Assembly (NCBI GenBank): GCA_964492895.1
Contig: CAZBLR010000006.1
Span: forward strand, 1 to 64,000
Direction of reading: 5' to 3'
DNA: 64,000 bases
Source: DATLWN01 sp964492895
GTDB taxonomy: Bacteria > Pseudomonadota > Zetaproteobacteria > Mariprofundales > Mariprofundaceae
Shown: piece after piece, positions 24,637 through 33,944 of the stretch
Numbering within the stretch: position 1 is the first letter of the stretch
Layout: each line of letters starts with the position of its first letter
Made by a program: the position numbers and the translations under genes
The notes under the pieces: model-generated
The model's database searches: none
What the model was told of the DNA's origin: nothing
The model's input: the letters and a program-made list of their open reading frames with translations, nothing else

Positions 24637-27236
24637 GCCTCATCCCCCGCATCCGCATCCCGGTCGATGCCGATCTCATCGATGCGGCAAACCGCCTCCA
24701 GCCCGCAGTAGTCGCAGGCATGCGCATCGCGCGGCGCAACGTCGCAGCGCCCGGCCACGAACTCGGCCGCCAGGGCATCGATGCGCTGGCGCCACAGCCG
24801 CAGCAGGGCCGGCCAATTCTCGGCCTCCTCGTCCCTGCCCTGGTAGACCGCGATGCCCCGGATGCCGGTGTCCTCGCCGGACAGCCCCTCGAAGCCGGTG
24901 TCGCCGCTGCGCACGCGCGCGAAGCAGACGGCATCGGCATCGCCGAGGCCCTCGGCCACGGCATAGAACGGCAACTGCGGTTCGGCCATGCGGGCGCCGA
25001 TCCAGGCACCGGCACTTTGCTTGCGGCCGGTCTTGTAGTCGATGACGATCCTGCGCCCTTCGTCATCCCGGTCGATGCGGTCGGCCTTCAGCCTGACCGG
25101 GAAGCGCACCGGTCCCGATGCCGGCAGCTCGAGGCGGTAGGGCTTCTCGCAGCACTCGACCGAGAACGACGGGCGCTGCCGCTCCTCGTCGAACCATTGG
25201 GCGAGCACCGCGGCCATGCGCCGGCGCTCGATGCGCTGCACGGACTCGGGGGCCGGCAGGTGCACCTGCTGCCAGGCGTGCGCGATCGCCGCCTCGATCA
25301 GGGCATCGCTCCCCTGCCCATCCAGCGCCAGCAGCGCCTGCTGCGACCCCAACGTCTCCCAGATATGCTGCAGTGCGTGGTGGAGCAGCGATCCCTTGGC
25401 CTTCGGCTCGATGCCCGGGACCGTCTCCCCGAGCGGGGCCAACTGCAGCCGGTGCGTCGCGAAGGCCCGGAACGGACAGGCCGACTGATTCTTGATGATC
25501 ATGGTGCCGCCGCCCACGCGCTGATCGGCGGGCATGGGCACCGCCGGCGCATCATCGAAGGCCTCGACCTCGCGGATCTCGACGTCCGACGTTGCCGGAG
25601 CCGGCACATCGGCATCGATTCCGGACAGCAGCGGGGATGGATTCAGCTCCCTCTCCTCGCGGTTGCGTGCATACGAGGCATGGACGGCAGGTGCGGCCAG
25701 GCGCAGCTGTCGCCACAGTTCGGTGGACTGCGCGAAGCTCAGGGACGCCGTCGTCCCCGGCAGCCCGAACCGGCGTTGCAGCGCGAACGGCAGCAGCGGC
25801 AAGGGCTGGGCGGCCAGCGGCAGCGACTCCTCGTCGCAAGCGATGGCGAAGACGGCATCGAAGCGAAGCCCCGTGACCTGCGTGAGCGGCAGCACGCAAA
25901 CCTGTGGAAAGAGCGCCGGCAGCTTGAACGGCATCTCCCTGCAGGCAGCGGACAACAGGGAGATGAAGCCGCCCCATTCCATGCGCCCGCGCACCGCATC
26001 GACCGCCACGAGCCCGGCCAGGCACTCGCGGAAGGCATTGAGCTGGCGGATCTCTCCATTGCTGCGCGCGCCATGGTCGGCCTGCAAAAATCCGATCTCC
26101 TGCAGCAGGACATGCACCGCCCTGACCCATTCTCCGGCCGGACGCGCAGCCGTATCCCAAGCGGACAGGCCGGCCAGCACGCCGGACAACTGCGGCATGC
26201 CGCCGTCCGCCGCCATGCCCCCCAGGGCGCGGAAGGACAGGTAATGGCGGTTGTCCTGGCGCAGCCGCGCATCGAGCACGGCGCGTGCCTGAGCCTCCTC
26301 GCCATGGCCCTTGATCCCGGGTGAAAACAGCAGCTGCGACAGATCGGCATAGGCGGCGCCATCCCTGCCAGCGAGCCCGAGGCAGTGCAGGAGCTGGCGG
26401 ATCAGGGGCATGCCGGCCAGGGATTCGCCAGCCGTGCTCACCGCTTGCATGGCATCCACGCCACCGGGCGGCAGCAGGGCCTCGTCGAGTAGCCGGATCA
26501 GGGAGCCGTCCTGCTGCCCGACGGTGACGATGGCGATGCGCATGCCGGGGTCCTGCGCCAGAGCGTCCCGGATACGCGCCGCCACGTGCCGGCATTCGGC
26601 GTCGGCGTCGGCACAGACCGTCAGTGTCGGAACCGCCGGCAAGGCCTCGGTCGCCACGGCCTCGAGGCGGACGCCCAGCGCTTCGAGCGCCTGCAGCAGC
26701 ATCCGCTGCATCGGCGTGGCGTCGTCGAAACCGTCGAGCAGGATGCGGCGAACCGGAACCAGTGCGCCGAGGTGCGGCAACAGCAAGGCCGGGATGTCGG
26801 CGGCAAGGCGCCTTCCTTCCCGCTCCAGCGCGCCGCGCATCGCCGCGATCCAGCGTCCAAGTGCCTCGGCCTCCTCGCCGCCGCCGGCAAGCTCCGAGGC
26901 GGCGATGCGGTATTCCTGCATCAACCGGTAGGCTTGGGCCGCATGGCGGGCCAGGCCGGGGCCGGCCACGCCATGGCCCACATCGGCGGCGACGATGCGC
27001 TCCCACAGCTGCCTCTCCTGCAAGGGCGTATACGGCACCGGGATGCCGGCATGCCGGCGGGCGAGCCCGGCCAGCCATGGCTGCCAGCATTCGACCAGGG
27101 GCGTCGCCACGACATCGGACGTGGCTGCCGCGACAAGCCGTCGCCTCCAGTCGGCGGCAAGCCCGGGGCTGGACGTCAGCAGCAGCGCGCCCTCGCCCAG
27201 CGCATCCTCCACCGCGGATGCATTGATCCCCGTCAC
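24633..27236 (-). CDS. AddB-like nuclease / probable DNA repair protein (TIGR03623-type)
   Basis: 867 residues from GTG 27236. The N-terminal two-thirds is an inactivated helicase-like region without a canonical Walker A. The C-terminal third is a RecB-like nuclease: RIVIDYKTGRK carries the D and the K of the PD-(D/E)xK site, followed by PQLPFYA (QxxxY motif). Four cysteines placed as in AddB iron-sulphur nucleases are present: one in QSACPFRAFATHRL and three in the tail ACDYCGLEAVCR. This gives a probable 4Fe-4S staple around the nuclease. It is the first gene of the addB-addA-rib-nusB operon and divergent from a 50-residue zinc ribbon. Confidence 0.87.
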   Translation of the reverse strand: MTGINASAVEDALGEGALLLTSSPGLAADWRRRLVAAATSDVVATPLVECWQPWLAGLARRHAGIPVPYTPLQERQLWERIVAADVGHGVAGPGLARHAAQAYRLMQEYRIAASELAGGGEEAEALGRWIAAMRGALEREGRRLAADIPALLLPHLGALVPVRRILLDGFDDATPMQRMLLQALEALGVRLEAVATEALPAVPTLTVCADADAECRHVAARIRDALAQDPGMRIAIVTVGQQDGSLIRLLDEALLPPGGVDAMQAVSTAGESLAGMPLIRQLLHCLGLAGRDGAAYADLSQLLFSPGIKGHGEEAQARAVLDARLRQDNRHYLSFRALGGMAADGGMPQLSGVLAGLSAWDTAARPAGEWVRAVHVLLQEIGFLQADHGARSNGEIRQLNAFRECLAGLVAVDAVRGRMEWGGFISLLSAACREMPFKLPALFPQVCVLPLTQVTGLRFDAVFAIACDEESLPLAAQPLPLLPFALQRRFGLPGTTASLSFAQSTELWRQLRLAAPAVHASYARNREERELNPSPLLSGIDADVPAPATSDVEIREVEAFDDAPAVPMPADQRVGGGTMIIKNQSACPFRAFATHRLQLAPLGETVPGIEPKAKGSLLHHALQHIWETLGSQQALLALDGQGSDALIEAAIAHAWQQVHLPAPESVQRIERRRMAAVLAQWFDEERQRPSFSVECCEKPYRLELPASGPVRFPVRLKADRIDRDDEGRRIVIDYKTGRKQSAGAWIGARMAEPQLPFYAVAEGLGDADAVCFARVRSGDTGFEGLSGEDTGIRGIAVYQGRDEEAENWPALLRLWRQRIDALAAEFVAGRCDVAPRDAHACDYCGLEAVCRIDEIGIDRDADAGDEA

Positions 27237-27356
27237 TGGCAGCTTTCCGGAAAGATGACTTGATTTCGTGGCCGTTCCGGCCTTGAATTACGAAACAGTG
27301 CGACAGCGGATCCCCGGCATACCGATCCGGTTGCCCGTTGCCTTAGAGGAGATGTC

Positions 27357-27509
27357 ATGAGCGAAGTCACGATCACCTGTCCACGGTGCAAGGAAAAATT
27401 CAAGGCTGAAAAGTCCGAGCTGTACGAATGCCCGCATTGCGGCACGAACATCCGTCCGAAGAAGAGCGGCAATACGGAACTCGACAAGACCCAGGTGTTC
27501 GATACCTGA
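27357..27509 (+). CDS. 50-residue zinc-ribbon protein
   Basis: MSEVTITCPRCKEKFKAEKS opens a 50-residue protein with two CxxC knuckles: CPRC (8-11) and CPHC (25-28). That is a compact zinc ribbon followed by a basic then acidic tail (KKSGNTELDKTQVFDT). AGAGGAG six bases upstream supports the ATG. It is too short for usual gene-calling limits but the ribosome site, cysteine spacing and codon use make it convincing. It is divergent from the AddB-like gene, with 120 bases between. Function unknown. Confidence 0.78.
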   Translation: MSEVTITCPRCKEKFKAEKSELYECPHCGTNIRPKKSGNTELDKTQVFDT

Positions 27510-27529
27510 CCGCCACCGCCCTCATGGGT

Positions 27530-27901
27530 TCAACGGGTATGCTTGGAAGTGGCGTCCGGCGTCCCTTCCTTCTTCGGCGCGAGCCTGCCCGGAACCAACC
27601 GTCCCTGATCGTCCAGATGGGCGGGCACGTACTGCATATCGAGGTTCGAGGCGACACCCTGGTGGGTATGCTGCCAGGCCAGGTAGGCGGATAAGGCGCC
27701 GATCAGGATTGCCAGCGCCACGTACCCGAGCGAAGGGCCGCCGACCGCATCCGGCGTCACGTCGATGATCTCGGGCTGCATGCGCCGCTGCCGGCGCACC
27801 GCCAGCCACAGCCTGAACAGCAGCGCCAGGTTGCGCAGCACGAACATCACCAGCATCGGGCCGAAAAAGAAGACGATCGCAAGCAGCAGATCGCGGATCA
27901 T
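27530..27901 (-). CDS. Small inner membrane protein, unknown
   Basis: 123 residues with two membrane helices: N-terminal (about 4-30, LLLAIVFFFGPMLVMFVLRN) and central (about 58-76, LGYVALAILIGALSAYLAW). A basic cytoplasmic loop RLWLAVRRQRRMQPEIIDV joins them, and the C-terminus is polar and probably periplasmic. The start overlaps the DUF1841 stop by ATGA, so the two are co-translated. No family recognised. Confidence 0.72.
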   Translation of the reverse strand: MIRDLLLAIVFFFGPMLVMFVLRNLALLFRLWLAVRRQRRMQPEIIDVTPDAVGGPSLGYVALAILIGALSAYLAWQHTHQGVASNLDMQYVPAHLDDQGRLVPGRLAPKKEGTPDATSKHTR

Positions 27902-28359
27902 GTCCGGGCCAGCTCCCGCGCCCGGCGCGCATACTCGGCCACATCCGGTTCACCACCACGGCGCTGGGCCAGATGGACCGTTTCCGCCAGGATCTCGAGC
28001 AGCGCATGCATCGCCTGGTGGCGGTCGATATGCCGGATGGCGACCATCTGCTCCAGCGCCATCGCCACCTCGGGCGGCTGGCGCGTCGCCACCTGCTCCT
28101 CCAGGGCCAGGTGCAGCGACAGATGCAGGTACGGGTTCATGCCGTCATCGACGTGAAAGTCGCGATCCAGGAATCGCTCCATGTCGTCGAACAGCGCGTG
28201 GTATTCGGGATGCATGCGGATCACCCGCACGATACGCACCTCCAGGGCATTCAGCGGCAGGCCGGCCTCGGCCTTCTGCCACGCATCCCAGAAGACCTGG
28301 CGATGGGCACGCAGTTGCTCCCGGCTCGGCTGCGGATGTTCGGGATCCGATCTGCTCAT
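27898..28359 (-). CDS. DUF1841 family protein
   Basis: 153 residues matching the DUF1841 pattern: PSREQLRAHRQVFWDAWQKA, LNALEVRIVRVIRMHPEYH, then NPYLHLSLHLALEEQVATRQ, HQAMHALLEILAETVHLAQR and PDVAEYARRARE. This family is found across beta- and gammaproteobacteria and has no assigned function. The abundant His, Asp and Glu could bind metal, but no site is proven. It is first of a two-gene unit with the small membrane protein downstream. Confidence 0.87.
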   Translation of the reverse strand: MSRSDPEHPQPSREQLRAHRQVFWDAWQKAEAGLPLNALEVRIVRVIRMHPEYHALFDDMERFLDRDFHVDDGMNPYLHLSLHLALEEQVATRQPPEVAMALEQMVAIRHIDRHQAMHALLEILAETVHLAQRRGGEPDVAEYARRARELART

Positions 28360-28552
28360 CCGGCCTCCATGGCTCGATGATCCTGCCGCCCCCCGGGAAT
28401 TGCAACCCTGCCATCCGGCACCGCCGGACCACGGATCGCTGGTTCAGTCCCGGGCGGCTGTCTACAATCGCGGGCCGTGTTTCGCCGATGCCCCATGCCC
28501 AGTGCAGCCACGCCGCCATTCCCGGCCCGGCGAGCGTAACGCTCATGCCGCC

Positions 28553-29122
28553 ATGCACCTGATCCGCCTCGCCGGCCGGCAACTGGGGATCGGCATCATG
28601 CTGTGCACCTCGGCCATGGCATCCGCCACGCCGATACAGGCGGGAACCCTTACGCGCGCCTCGCAGGATGCGCTGGAAGCGGCCTATATCTACAACTTCA
28701 TCCGGTTCACGTCCTGGCCGGACGAGGGGGACGATGCGCCGGCCACCGTGCTCGTCGCCGGCGACGACAGGGTGCGTGCGGCCATGCAGAAGATCGCCGC
28801 CGAGGCGAACCGGAGCGGATATCCCCGCCTGCGTATCGATCCTTGCGTCAGGCTGTCCTGTCTCGCCAGGCCACAGGTCGTGTTCATCGGCAGCGACCAG
28901 GAACCGCATCTGCAGCAATGGCTCGACAAGGCCGGGGGGCAGCCGGTGCTGACCGTATCCGACATCCCGGGGTTCGCCGACAGGGGCGGCATGATCGAGA
29001 TCGTACGCCACCGCAACCACCTGTCCTTCCGCATCAACAGGCAGGCCATCGAGGCCGCCAAGCTCTATGTCAGCGCCCAGCTTCTGCAACTCGGCGAAGT
29101 GATCGGCGAGGAGCATCCATGA
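28553..29122 (+). CDS. YfiR family (DUF4154) periplasmic protein
   Basis: 189 residues. A signal peptide (about 1-24, ending AMASA), then the family motif ALEAAYIYNFIRFTSWPDEG, followed by TVLVAGDDRVRAAM, PQVVFIGSD, and a C-terminal MIEIVRHRNHLSFRINRQAI before EAAKLYVSAQLLQLG. YfiR proteins sit in the periplasm and restrain a membrane signalling partner: YfiN in Pseudomonas, many histidine kinases or GGDEF proteins elsewhere. The next gene (four-base overlap) is a membrane histidine kinase, the expected partner. Two cysteines (PCVRLSC) match the redox-sensing pair known in the family. A TACAAT box at 28463-28468 may be its -10. Confidence 0.87.
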   Translation: MHLIRLAGRQLGIGIMLCTSAMASATPIQAGTLTRASQDALEAAYIYNFIRFTSWPDEGDDAPATVLVAGDDRVRAAMQKIAAEANRSGYPRLRIDPCVRLSCLARPQVVFIGSDQEPHLQQWLDKAGGQPVLTVSDIPGFADRGGMIEIVRHRNHLSFRINRQAIEAAKLYVSAQLLQLGEVIGEEHP

Positions 29123-31887
29123 CCCATTCTCCCCTATCCTCGATCCAGAGAAAGCTCCAGATTTCATTCGCCCTGACCCTGGGATTCGCCACGCTGGTCA
29201 TCGGCGGCGTATGGATCAGCAGCGATCAGTCCCTGCTGGAGCACGAGGCCAAGCGCGTCCTGACCGCCCGCGCGGAGGTCATCGGCATCGCCGCCAAGCC
29301 TGCGCTGCTGTTCTCCGACAAACGCCTGGCCTACAAGCTGCTCAGTGGTCTGGAATCGAATGCGGACATCGCACGCCTGAGCCTGTTCACGGCCGACGGC
29401 AAGACCCTGGCCAGCATCGTCGCCCGCGGCAACGACGGCGATACGGTGCGGCCCGTGCCGTTCGAAACCAGCGATTTCCGCATCCTCGGCAACCACATGG
29501 AGCTGTACGAACCCATTCTCGACAACGGCTCGCCGATCGGCGTGGTCTATATCGAATCCAACCTCGACACGCTGAGCAGCAGCGAGCGGACCAGCATCGT
29601 CACCATCAGCCTGGTGATGGCCTCCAGCCTGGTCCTCGCCCTGATCCTCGCCCTGGGCCTGCAGCGGAAGATCACGTCGCCGATCGTGTCGCTGGCCGGC
29701 CTGATGCGGCGCGCCAGCGACGAGCAGGACTATTCGCAACGCTATTCCGAGGCCAGCGACGTCCGCGAGATCAACGACCTGCTTTCCGGTTACAACACCC
29801 TGATCCAGAAGGTCGAGGACGGCTTCGTCACCATCGAGAACAGCCAGCGGCAGCTGCGCGAAAGCGAAAGGCGTTTCCGCATCATCGCCGAGGCCACCCC
29901 GCTGCCCATCATCATCTCGCGGCCGGACGAGTTGGGCAGCATCCTGTTCATCAACCGGGCCGCCCTGCAGCTGATGGCCGACGGCCACCACCCGCAGGCT
30001 GTGACGGGGACGAGCCTGCTCTACCAGAACCCGGAGGATCGCAAGCGGCTGCTCGATCTCGTGACCGCCCAGGGCTCCCTTCATGCCTACGAGATGCCGC
30101 TGCGCAAGCTCGACGGCTCGACGATCTGGGTCGAGCTGTCGATCGTGCCGATCCGCTTCGAGGACGAGCACGGACTGTTCGGTACCTTCGTCGACATCAC
30201 GGAACGCAGGCTCGTGCAACAGACGCTGGCCAACGTCAACGAGGAACTCGAGAAGCGCGTCCTCGACCGGACCCTGGCCCTGCAGGAGGCCAACCGCCAG
30301 CTGGTGGGCAGCCGCAAGGAGATCGAACGCGCCCACGACGAGCTGCAATCGATTCTCGACAACATGCTCGACACCTATTACCGCTTCGGACCGGACGGCA
30401 CGCTGGCCTGGACCTCGAAATCGGTGCAAAGCCTGCTCGGATACACGCCGGAGGAGCTGAGCTCGGTTCCCGTGGAGCGGATCTTCGCGGACCTGGCCGG
30501 CCTGCGCGCCTTCAGGGTCGCGTTCGAACGATCGCAAGGATCCCTGATAAATTTCGAAACCCGCCTGCGGCGCAAGGACGGCCGAGTCATCTGGGTGTCG
30601 AGTTCCGCCAGACTGATCCACAAGCCCGGCAGGGAACAGGGCGGAGTCGAGGGCGTGATCCGCGACATCACCACCCAGATCGAGGCGAAGGAGCAAAAGG
30701 CCGACATGGAGCGCCGCATGGCCCATGTCCAGCGCCTGGAGTCCCTGGGCGTGCTTGCCGGCGGCATCGCCCACGATTTCAACAACCTGCTTTCCGCCAT
30801 CCTCGGCAACGCCGAACTGATGCAGCTGAAGCTGGCCGCCGAATCCGGAGTGGAGAAGGAGATCGGCAGCATCACCGTTTCCTGCGAACGTGCCGCCGAC
30901 CTATGCCGCCAGATGCTCGCCTACTCCGGTCAGGGAAAGACCATCGTCGAGGCGGTCAACATCTCCGACCTCGTCGAGGAAACGGCACAACTGCTGGACG
31001 TGTTCGTCTCCAAGAACACGACCGTCAACATGCAGCTCGACCCGAAGCTGCCGGCGGTCGAAGCCGACAGGACGCAGCTGCAGCAAATCGTCATGAACCT
31101 GATCACGAATGCCGCCGAGGCCATCGGGGACGAGAGCGGCCGCATCTCGATCTCCACCGCTTGCATCGAGGCCAAAGAGCACGATCTGCGCAGCGAATTC
31201 ATCGAGGAGCTCCCCAAGTCCGGGCGCTATGTCTGCCTCGATGTCAAGGACACCGGCTGCGGCATGGACAAGGCGACCATGCAGCGCATGTTCGATCCGT
31301 TCTTTTCGACCAAGTTCACGGGGCGTGGCCTGGGCATGAGCGCCGTGCTGGGTATCGTGCGCAGCCACCTCGGTTCCATCCGCATCAGCAGCCGCCCGGG
31401 CGGCGGCACCTCCATCCGCATCCTGCTCCCGGCATCCGCCATACAGGCCCAGGCCCGGCCGGCCGAGCCCGGGCCGCAGCAACCCGATGTGCAGCCTGCC
31501 GCAGACGATACGCAGCAGCAGCCCACCATCCTGGTGGTGGACGACGAGCGCATGGTCCGATCCATCGTCAAGGCCATCCTGAAGCGCATGGGCTATACGG
31601 TGCTGACCGCCGAGAACGGGGTCGAATGCGTCGAGACGTTCCGCAAATTTCACAAGGACATTGCTGTTGTTCTCCTCGACCTTACAATGCCGCGCATGGA
31701 CGGGAGAGAGACGTTCCACCAATTGCACGCCATCGATCCCGAGGTCAAGGTGATCCTGTCGAGCGGCTACTCGCGCGAGGAGGCCTTCCAGCACTTCGGC
31801 GACATCTCCCCGGCCGGATTCCTGCAGAAGCCCTACCTGTCCAAGCCGCTGCAGCAGGCCATCCGGAACGTGATCGGCCGGACATGA
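29119..31887 (+). CDS. Hybrid sensor histidine kinase with periplasmic sensor, two PAS domains and receiver
   Basis: 922 residues. Order: transmembrane helix 1 (about 15-34), a periplasmic sensor of about 120 residues (CHASE8-like position), transmembrane helix 2 (about 156-180), HAMP, PAS (about 248-370), a coiled coil, and a second PAS (about 410-535). Next come HisKA with phospho-acceptor H552 in GGIAHDFNNLLSAILGNAEL, HATPase_c (NLITNAAEAIGD, DTGCGMD, GRGLGMSAVLG), and a C-terminal receiver with D854 in VVLLDLTMPRMDG. The frame is open upstream but the start at 29119 overlaps the yfiR-like stop by ATGA. No response regulator gene follows, so the output could be a distant phosphotransfer or DNA-binding partner. 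Confidence 0.93.
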   Translation: MTHSPLSSIQRKLQISFALTLGFATLVIGGVWISSDQSLLEHEAKRVLTARAEVIGIAAKPALLFSDKRLAYKLLSGLESNADIARLSLFTADGKTLASIVARGNDGDTVRPVPFETSDFRILGNHMELYEPILDNGSPIGVVYIESNLDTLSSSERTSIVTISLVMASSLVLALILALGLQRKITSPIVSLAGLMRRASDEQDYSQRYSEASDVREINDLLSGYNTLIQKVEDGFVTIENSQRQLRESERRFRIIAEATPLPIIISRPDELGSILFINRAALQLMADGHHPQAVTGTSLLYQNPEDRKRLLDLVTAQGSLHAYEMPLRKLDGSTIWVELSIVPIRFEDEHGLFGTFVDITERRLVQQTLANVNEELEKRVLDRTLALQEANRQLVGSRKEIERAHDELQSILDNMLDTYYRFGPDGTLAWTSKSVQSLLGYTPEELSSVPVERIFADLAGLRAFRVAFERSQGSLINFETRLRRKDGRVIWVSSSARLIHKPGREQGGVEGVIRDITTQIEAKEQKADMERRMAHVQRLESLGVLAGGIAHDFNNLLSAILGNAELMQLKLAAESGVEKEIGSITVSCERAADLCRQMLAYSGQGKTIVEAVNISDLVEETAQLLDVFVSKNTTVNMQLDPKLPAVEADRTQLQQIVMNLITNAAEAIGDESGRISISTACIEAKEHDLRSEFIEELPKSGRYVCLDVKDTGCGMDKATMQRMFDPFFSTKFTGRGLGMSAVLGIVRSHLGSIRISSRPGGGTSIRILLPASAIQAQARPAEPGPQQPDVQPAADDTQQQPTILVVDDERMVRSIVKAILKRMGYTVLTAENGVECVETFRKFHKDIAVVLLDLTMPRMDGRETFHQLHAIDPEVKVILSSGYSREEAFQHFGDISPAGFLQKPYLSKPLQQAIRNVIGRT

Positions 31888-31906
31888 ACAGAGCGGTGCG
31901 TCCCCG

Positions 31907-33934
31907 ATGATCCGAAACCTGCGGCTTTGGTTGCCGATGGCAGCCATACTGGCGGCGATGCTGGCGCCAGTGCTGTCGCTATGGCCGGCAACCGCACTGG
32001 CAGCCGGCAACGCGTCGGTCACCGACCTGATGGGGCTGAACCTGCGGGACCTGATGAACGTGACCGTCACGTCCCCATCCAAGCGGGCGCAGAAATACTA
32101 CGCGACGGCTGCGGCCCTGTTCGTCATCACCCAGGACGACATCCGCCGCTCGGGCGCCCGCAGCATCCCGGAGGCGCTGCGCCTCGCCCCCGGCGTCAAC
32201 GTACAGCAGATCAACGCCAACCAGTATTCGATCTCCATCCGCGGCCAGAACGACCTGTTCTCGAACAAGCTGCTCGTGCTGATCGACGGACGGCCCGTGT
32301 ACACGCCGACCTTCGCCGGGGTGTGGTGGCCCGCCCTGAACTACCCCTTGCAGGACATCGACCGCATCGAGGTGTTGCGCGGGCCGAGCGGCGCCGTCTG
32401 GGGCGCGAACGCCGTCAACGGCGTCATCAACATCATCACCAAGAACGCGCACGACACCAAGGGCCTGATGATCTCCGGCGGCACGGGCAGCCATGAAAAG
32501 GGCTTCGGAACCATCCAGGCGGACGGCGACATCGGCCATGCCGCGTACCGCGTCTACGGCATGCGTGAGAACCGCGGCGGCTACCTGGACCCTGCCAACA
32601 ACCAGCGGGCTGTCGATCATCGCAAGTTCGACCAGGGCGGCTTCCGCATCGACTGGGACGAGGGGGACACGCGCGTGTCGCTGCACGGGGACAGCTACCA
32701 GGTCAAGGCCGGCGCCTTCGGCATCATCGACAGCCAGCCCGGCAATCCCTCCGTCCCCTACACCAGCGAGAACCTGTATACGGGGCGCAATGTGGTGCTG
32801 AAGGTCCAGGACAGCCTGACCGACAACACGCAGCTGACGGCCCAGACCTTCTACGACCAGACCACGGTCTCCACGCCGTTCTTCGGCGAACGTCGCGACA
32901 CCTACGATGTCGACCTGCAGCTGAACCTGTCGCAGCTGCCGCACCAGTTGGTGTCGCTGGGCTACGATTTCCGCAGCTCCTACGGCAACATGACCGACAC
33001 CCCGGTGCTGCAGCTTCCCAGCCAGCGCGACGTGCTGCACTCCTACTTCCTGAACGACGACATCCGCATTGTGGATGGGCTGCACCTGATCCTCGGGACC
33101 AAGATCGAACGCAACCGCTACACCAACTGGCAGACGGAACCGAACGCGCGCCTGATCTATAGCGCCGACACCTGGGCGGTGTGGGCCGCATACTCGCAGG
33201 CGGTGCGCGCCCCGGACATGGTCGAGAACGGCATCAGCTTCAATGCCAACGGCCAGCCCGGCATGGTCGTTCGCCTGCTCGGCACCGGCATCGTGCGCCC
33301 CGAACGCGTCGAGTCCTACGAGGCCGGCTACCGCTTCTTCCCGGACAACAACACCCTGCTGCAGGCCACGGTCTTCCAGATGAACTACCACGGCGTGTCG
33401 GACGCTCATCTGCAGACCGCAAACGCCTTCCCCGAGGGTGGCTATATGGTCTACCCGTCCTACCTGATGAACCTGCTGGACGGCCGCGTCATCGGCATCG
33501 AGGGCGATTTCACCTACCGCTTCAGCGACTGGGGCAAGCTCAAGGGCACGATCAGCTACATGGACCAGGTGTACTGGCCCAATCCCATCAACGATAGCGA
33601 GGCCCGGATCACCGCCTTCACCGTCACCCAGAAGACCCCGCGCCTGCAATACACGGCCGGACTGAGCCTCGATCCGCTCAGGAATGTCGAGATGGACATG
33701 AACCTGTATCACTTCAACGCCTTCCGCGGCAGCGTGTCCGGCAAGGGCTACGACGTGAAGGCCTACACGCGCCTGGATGCGCGCATCGGCTGGAAGCCGA
33801 CCCGGAAGGTCGAGATCGCGCTGGTCGGCAAGAACCTGCTGCAGCAGACGCACCGGGAGGAGATCAACAACTTCCTGGAGAACGCCACGCTGATCGAACA
33901 AAGCTATCTGTGCATGGCGACCATCCGCTACTGA
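31907..33934 (+). CDS. TonB-dependent outer membrane receptor
   Basis: 675 residues. A signal peptide (ending ALAAGN), then a plug domain (about 50-175) with the TonB-box-adjacent start LMGLNLRDLMNVTVTSPSKR, VITQDDIRRSGARSIPEALR, and IDRIEVLRGPSGAVWGANAV GVINI-type plug sequence. A 22-strand barrel follows, ending in the aromatic C-terminal strand SYLCMATIRY. Members with LNLRDLMN-VTSPSKR are the ones usually found beside YfiR/histidine-kinase rows. The ligand is unknown. It lies 19 bases after the kinase, so co-expression is likely. Confidence 0.9.
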   Translation: MIRNLRLWLPMAAILAAMLAPVLSLWPATALAAGNASVTDLMGLNLRDLMNVTVTSPSKRAQKYYATAAALFVITQDDIRRSGARSIPEALRLAPGVNVQQINANQYSISIRGQNDLFSNKLLVLIDGRPVYTPTFAGVWWPALNYPLQDIDRIEVLRGPSGAVWGANAVNGVINIITKNAHDTKGLMISGGTGSHEKGFGTIQADGDIGHAAYRVYGMRENRGGYLDPANNQRAVDHRKFDQGGFRIDWDEGDTRVSLHGDSYQVKAGAFGIIDSQPGNPSVPYTSENLYTGRNVVLKVQDSLTDNTQLTAQTFYDQTTVSTPFFGERRDTYDVDLQLNLSQLPHQLVSLGYDFRSSYGNMTDTPVLQLPSQRDVLHSYFLNDDIRIVDGLHLILGTKIERNRYTNWQTEPNARLIYSADTWAVWAAYSQAVRAPDMVENGISFNANGQPGMVVRLLGTGIVRPERVESYEAGYRFFPDNNTLLQATVFQMNYHGVSDAHLQTANAFPEGGYMVYPSYLMNLLDGRVIGIEGDFTYRFSDWGKLKGTISYMDQVYWPNPINDSEARITAFTVTQKTPRLQYTAGLSLDPLRNVEMDMNLYHFNAFRGSVSGKGYDVKAYTRLDARIGWKPTRKVEIALVGKNLLQQTHREEINNFLENATLIEQSYLCMATIRY

Positions 33935-33944
33935 CGGACTGGTA

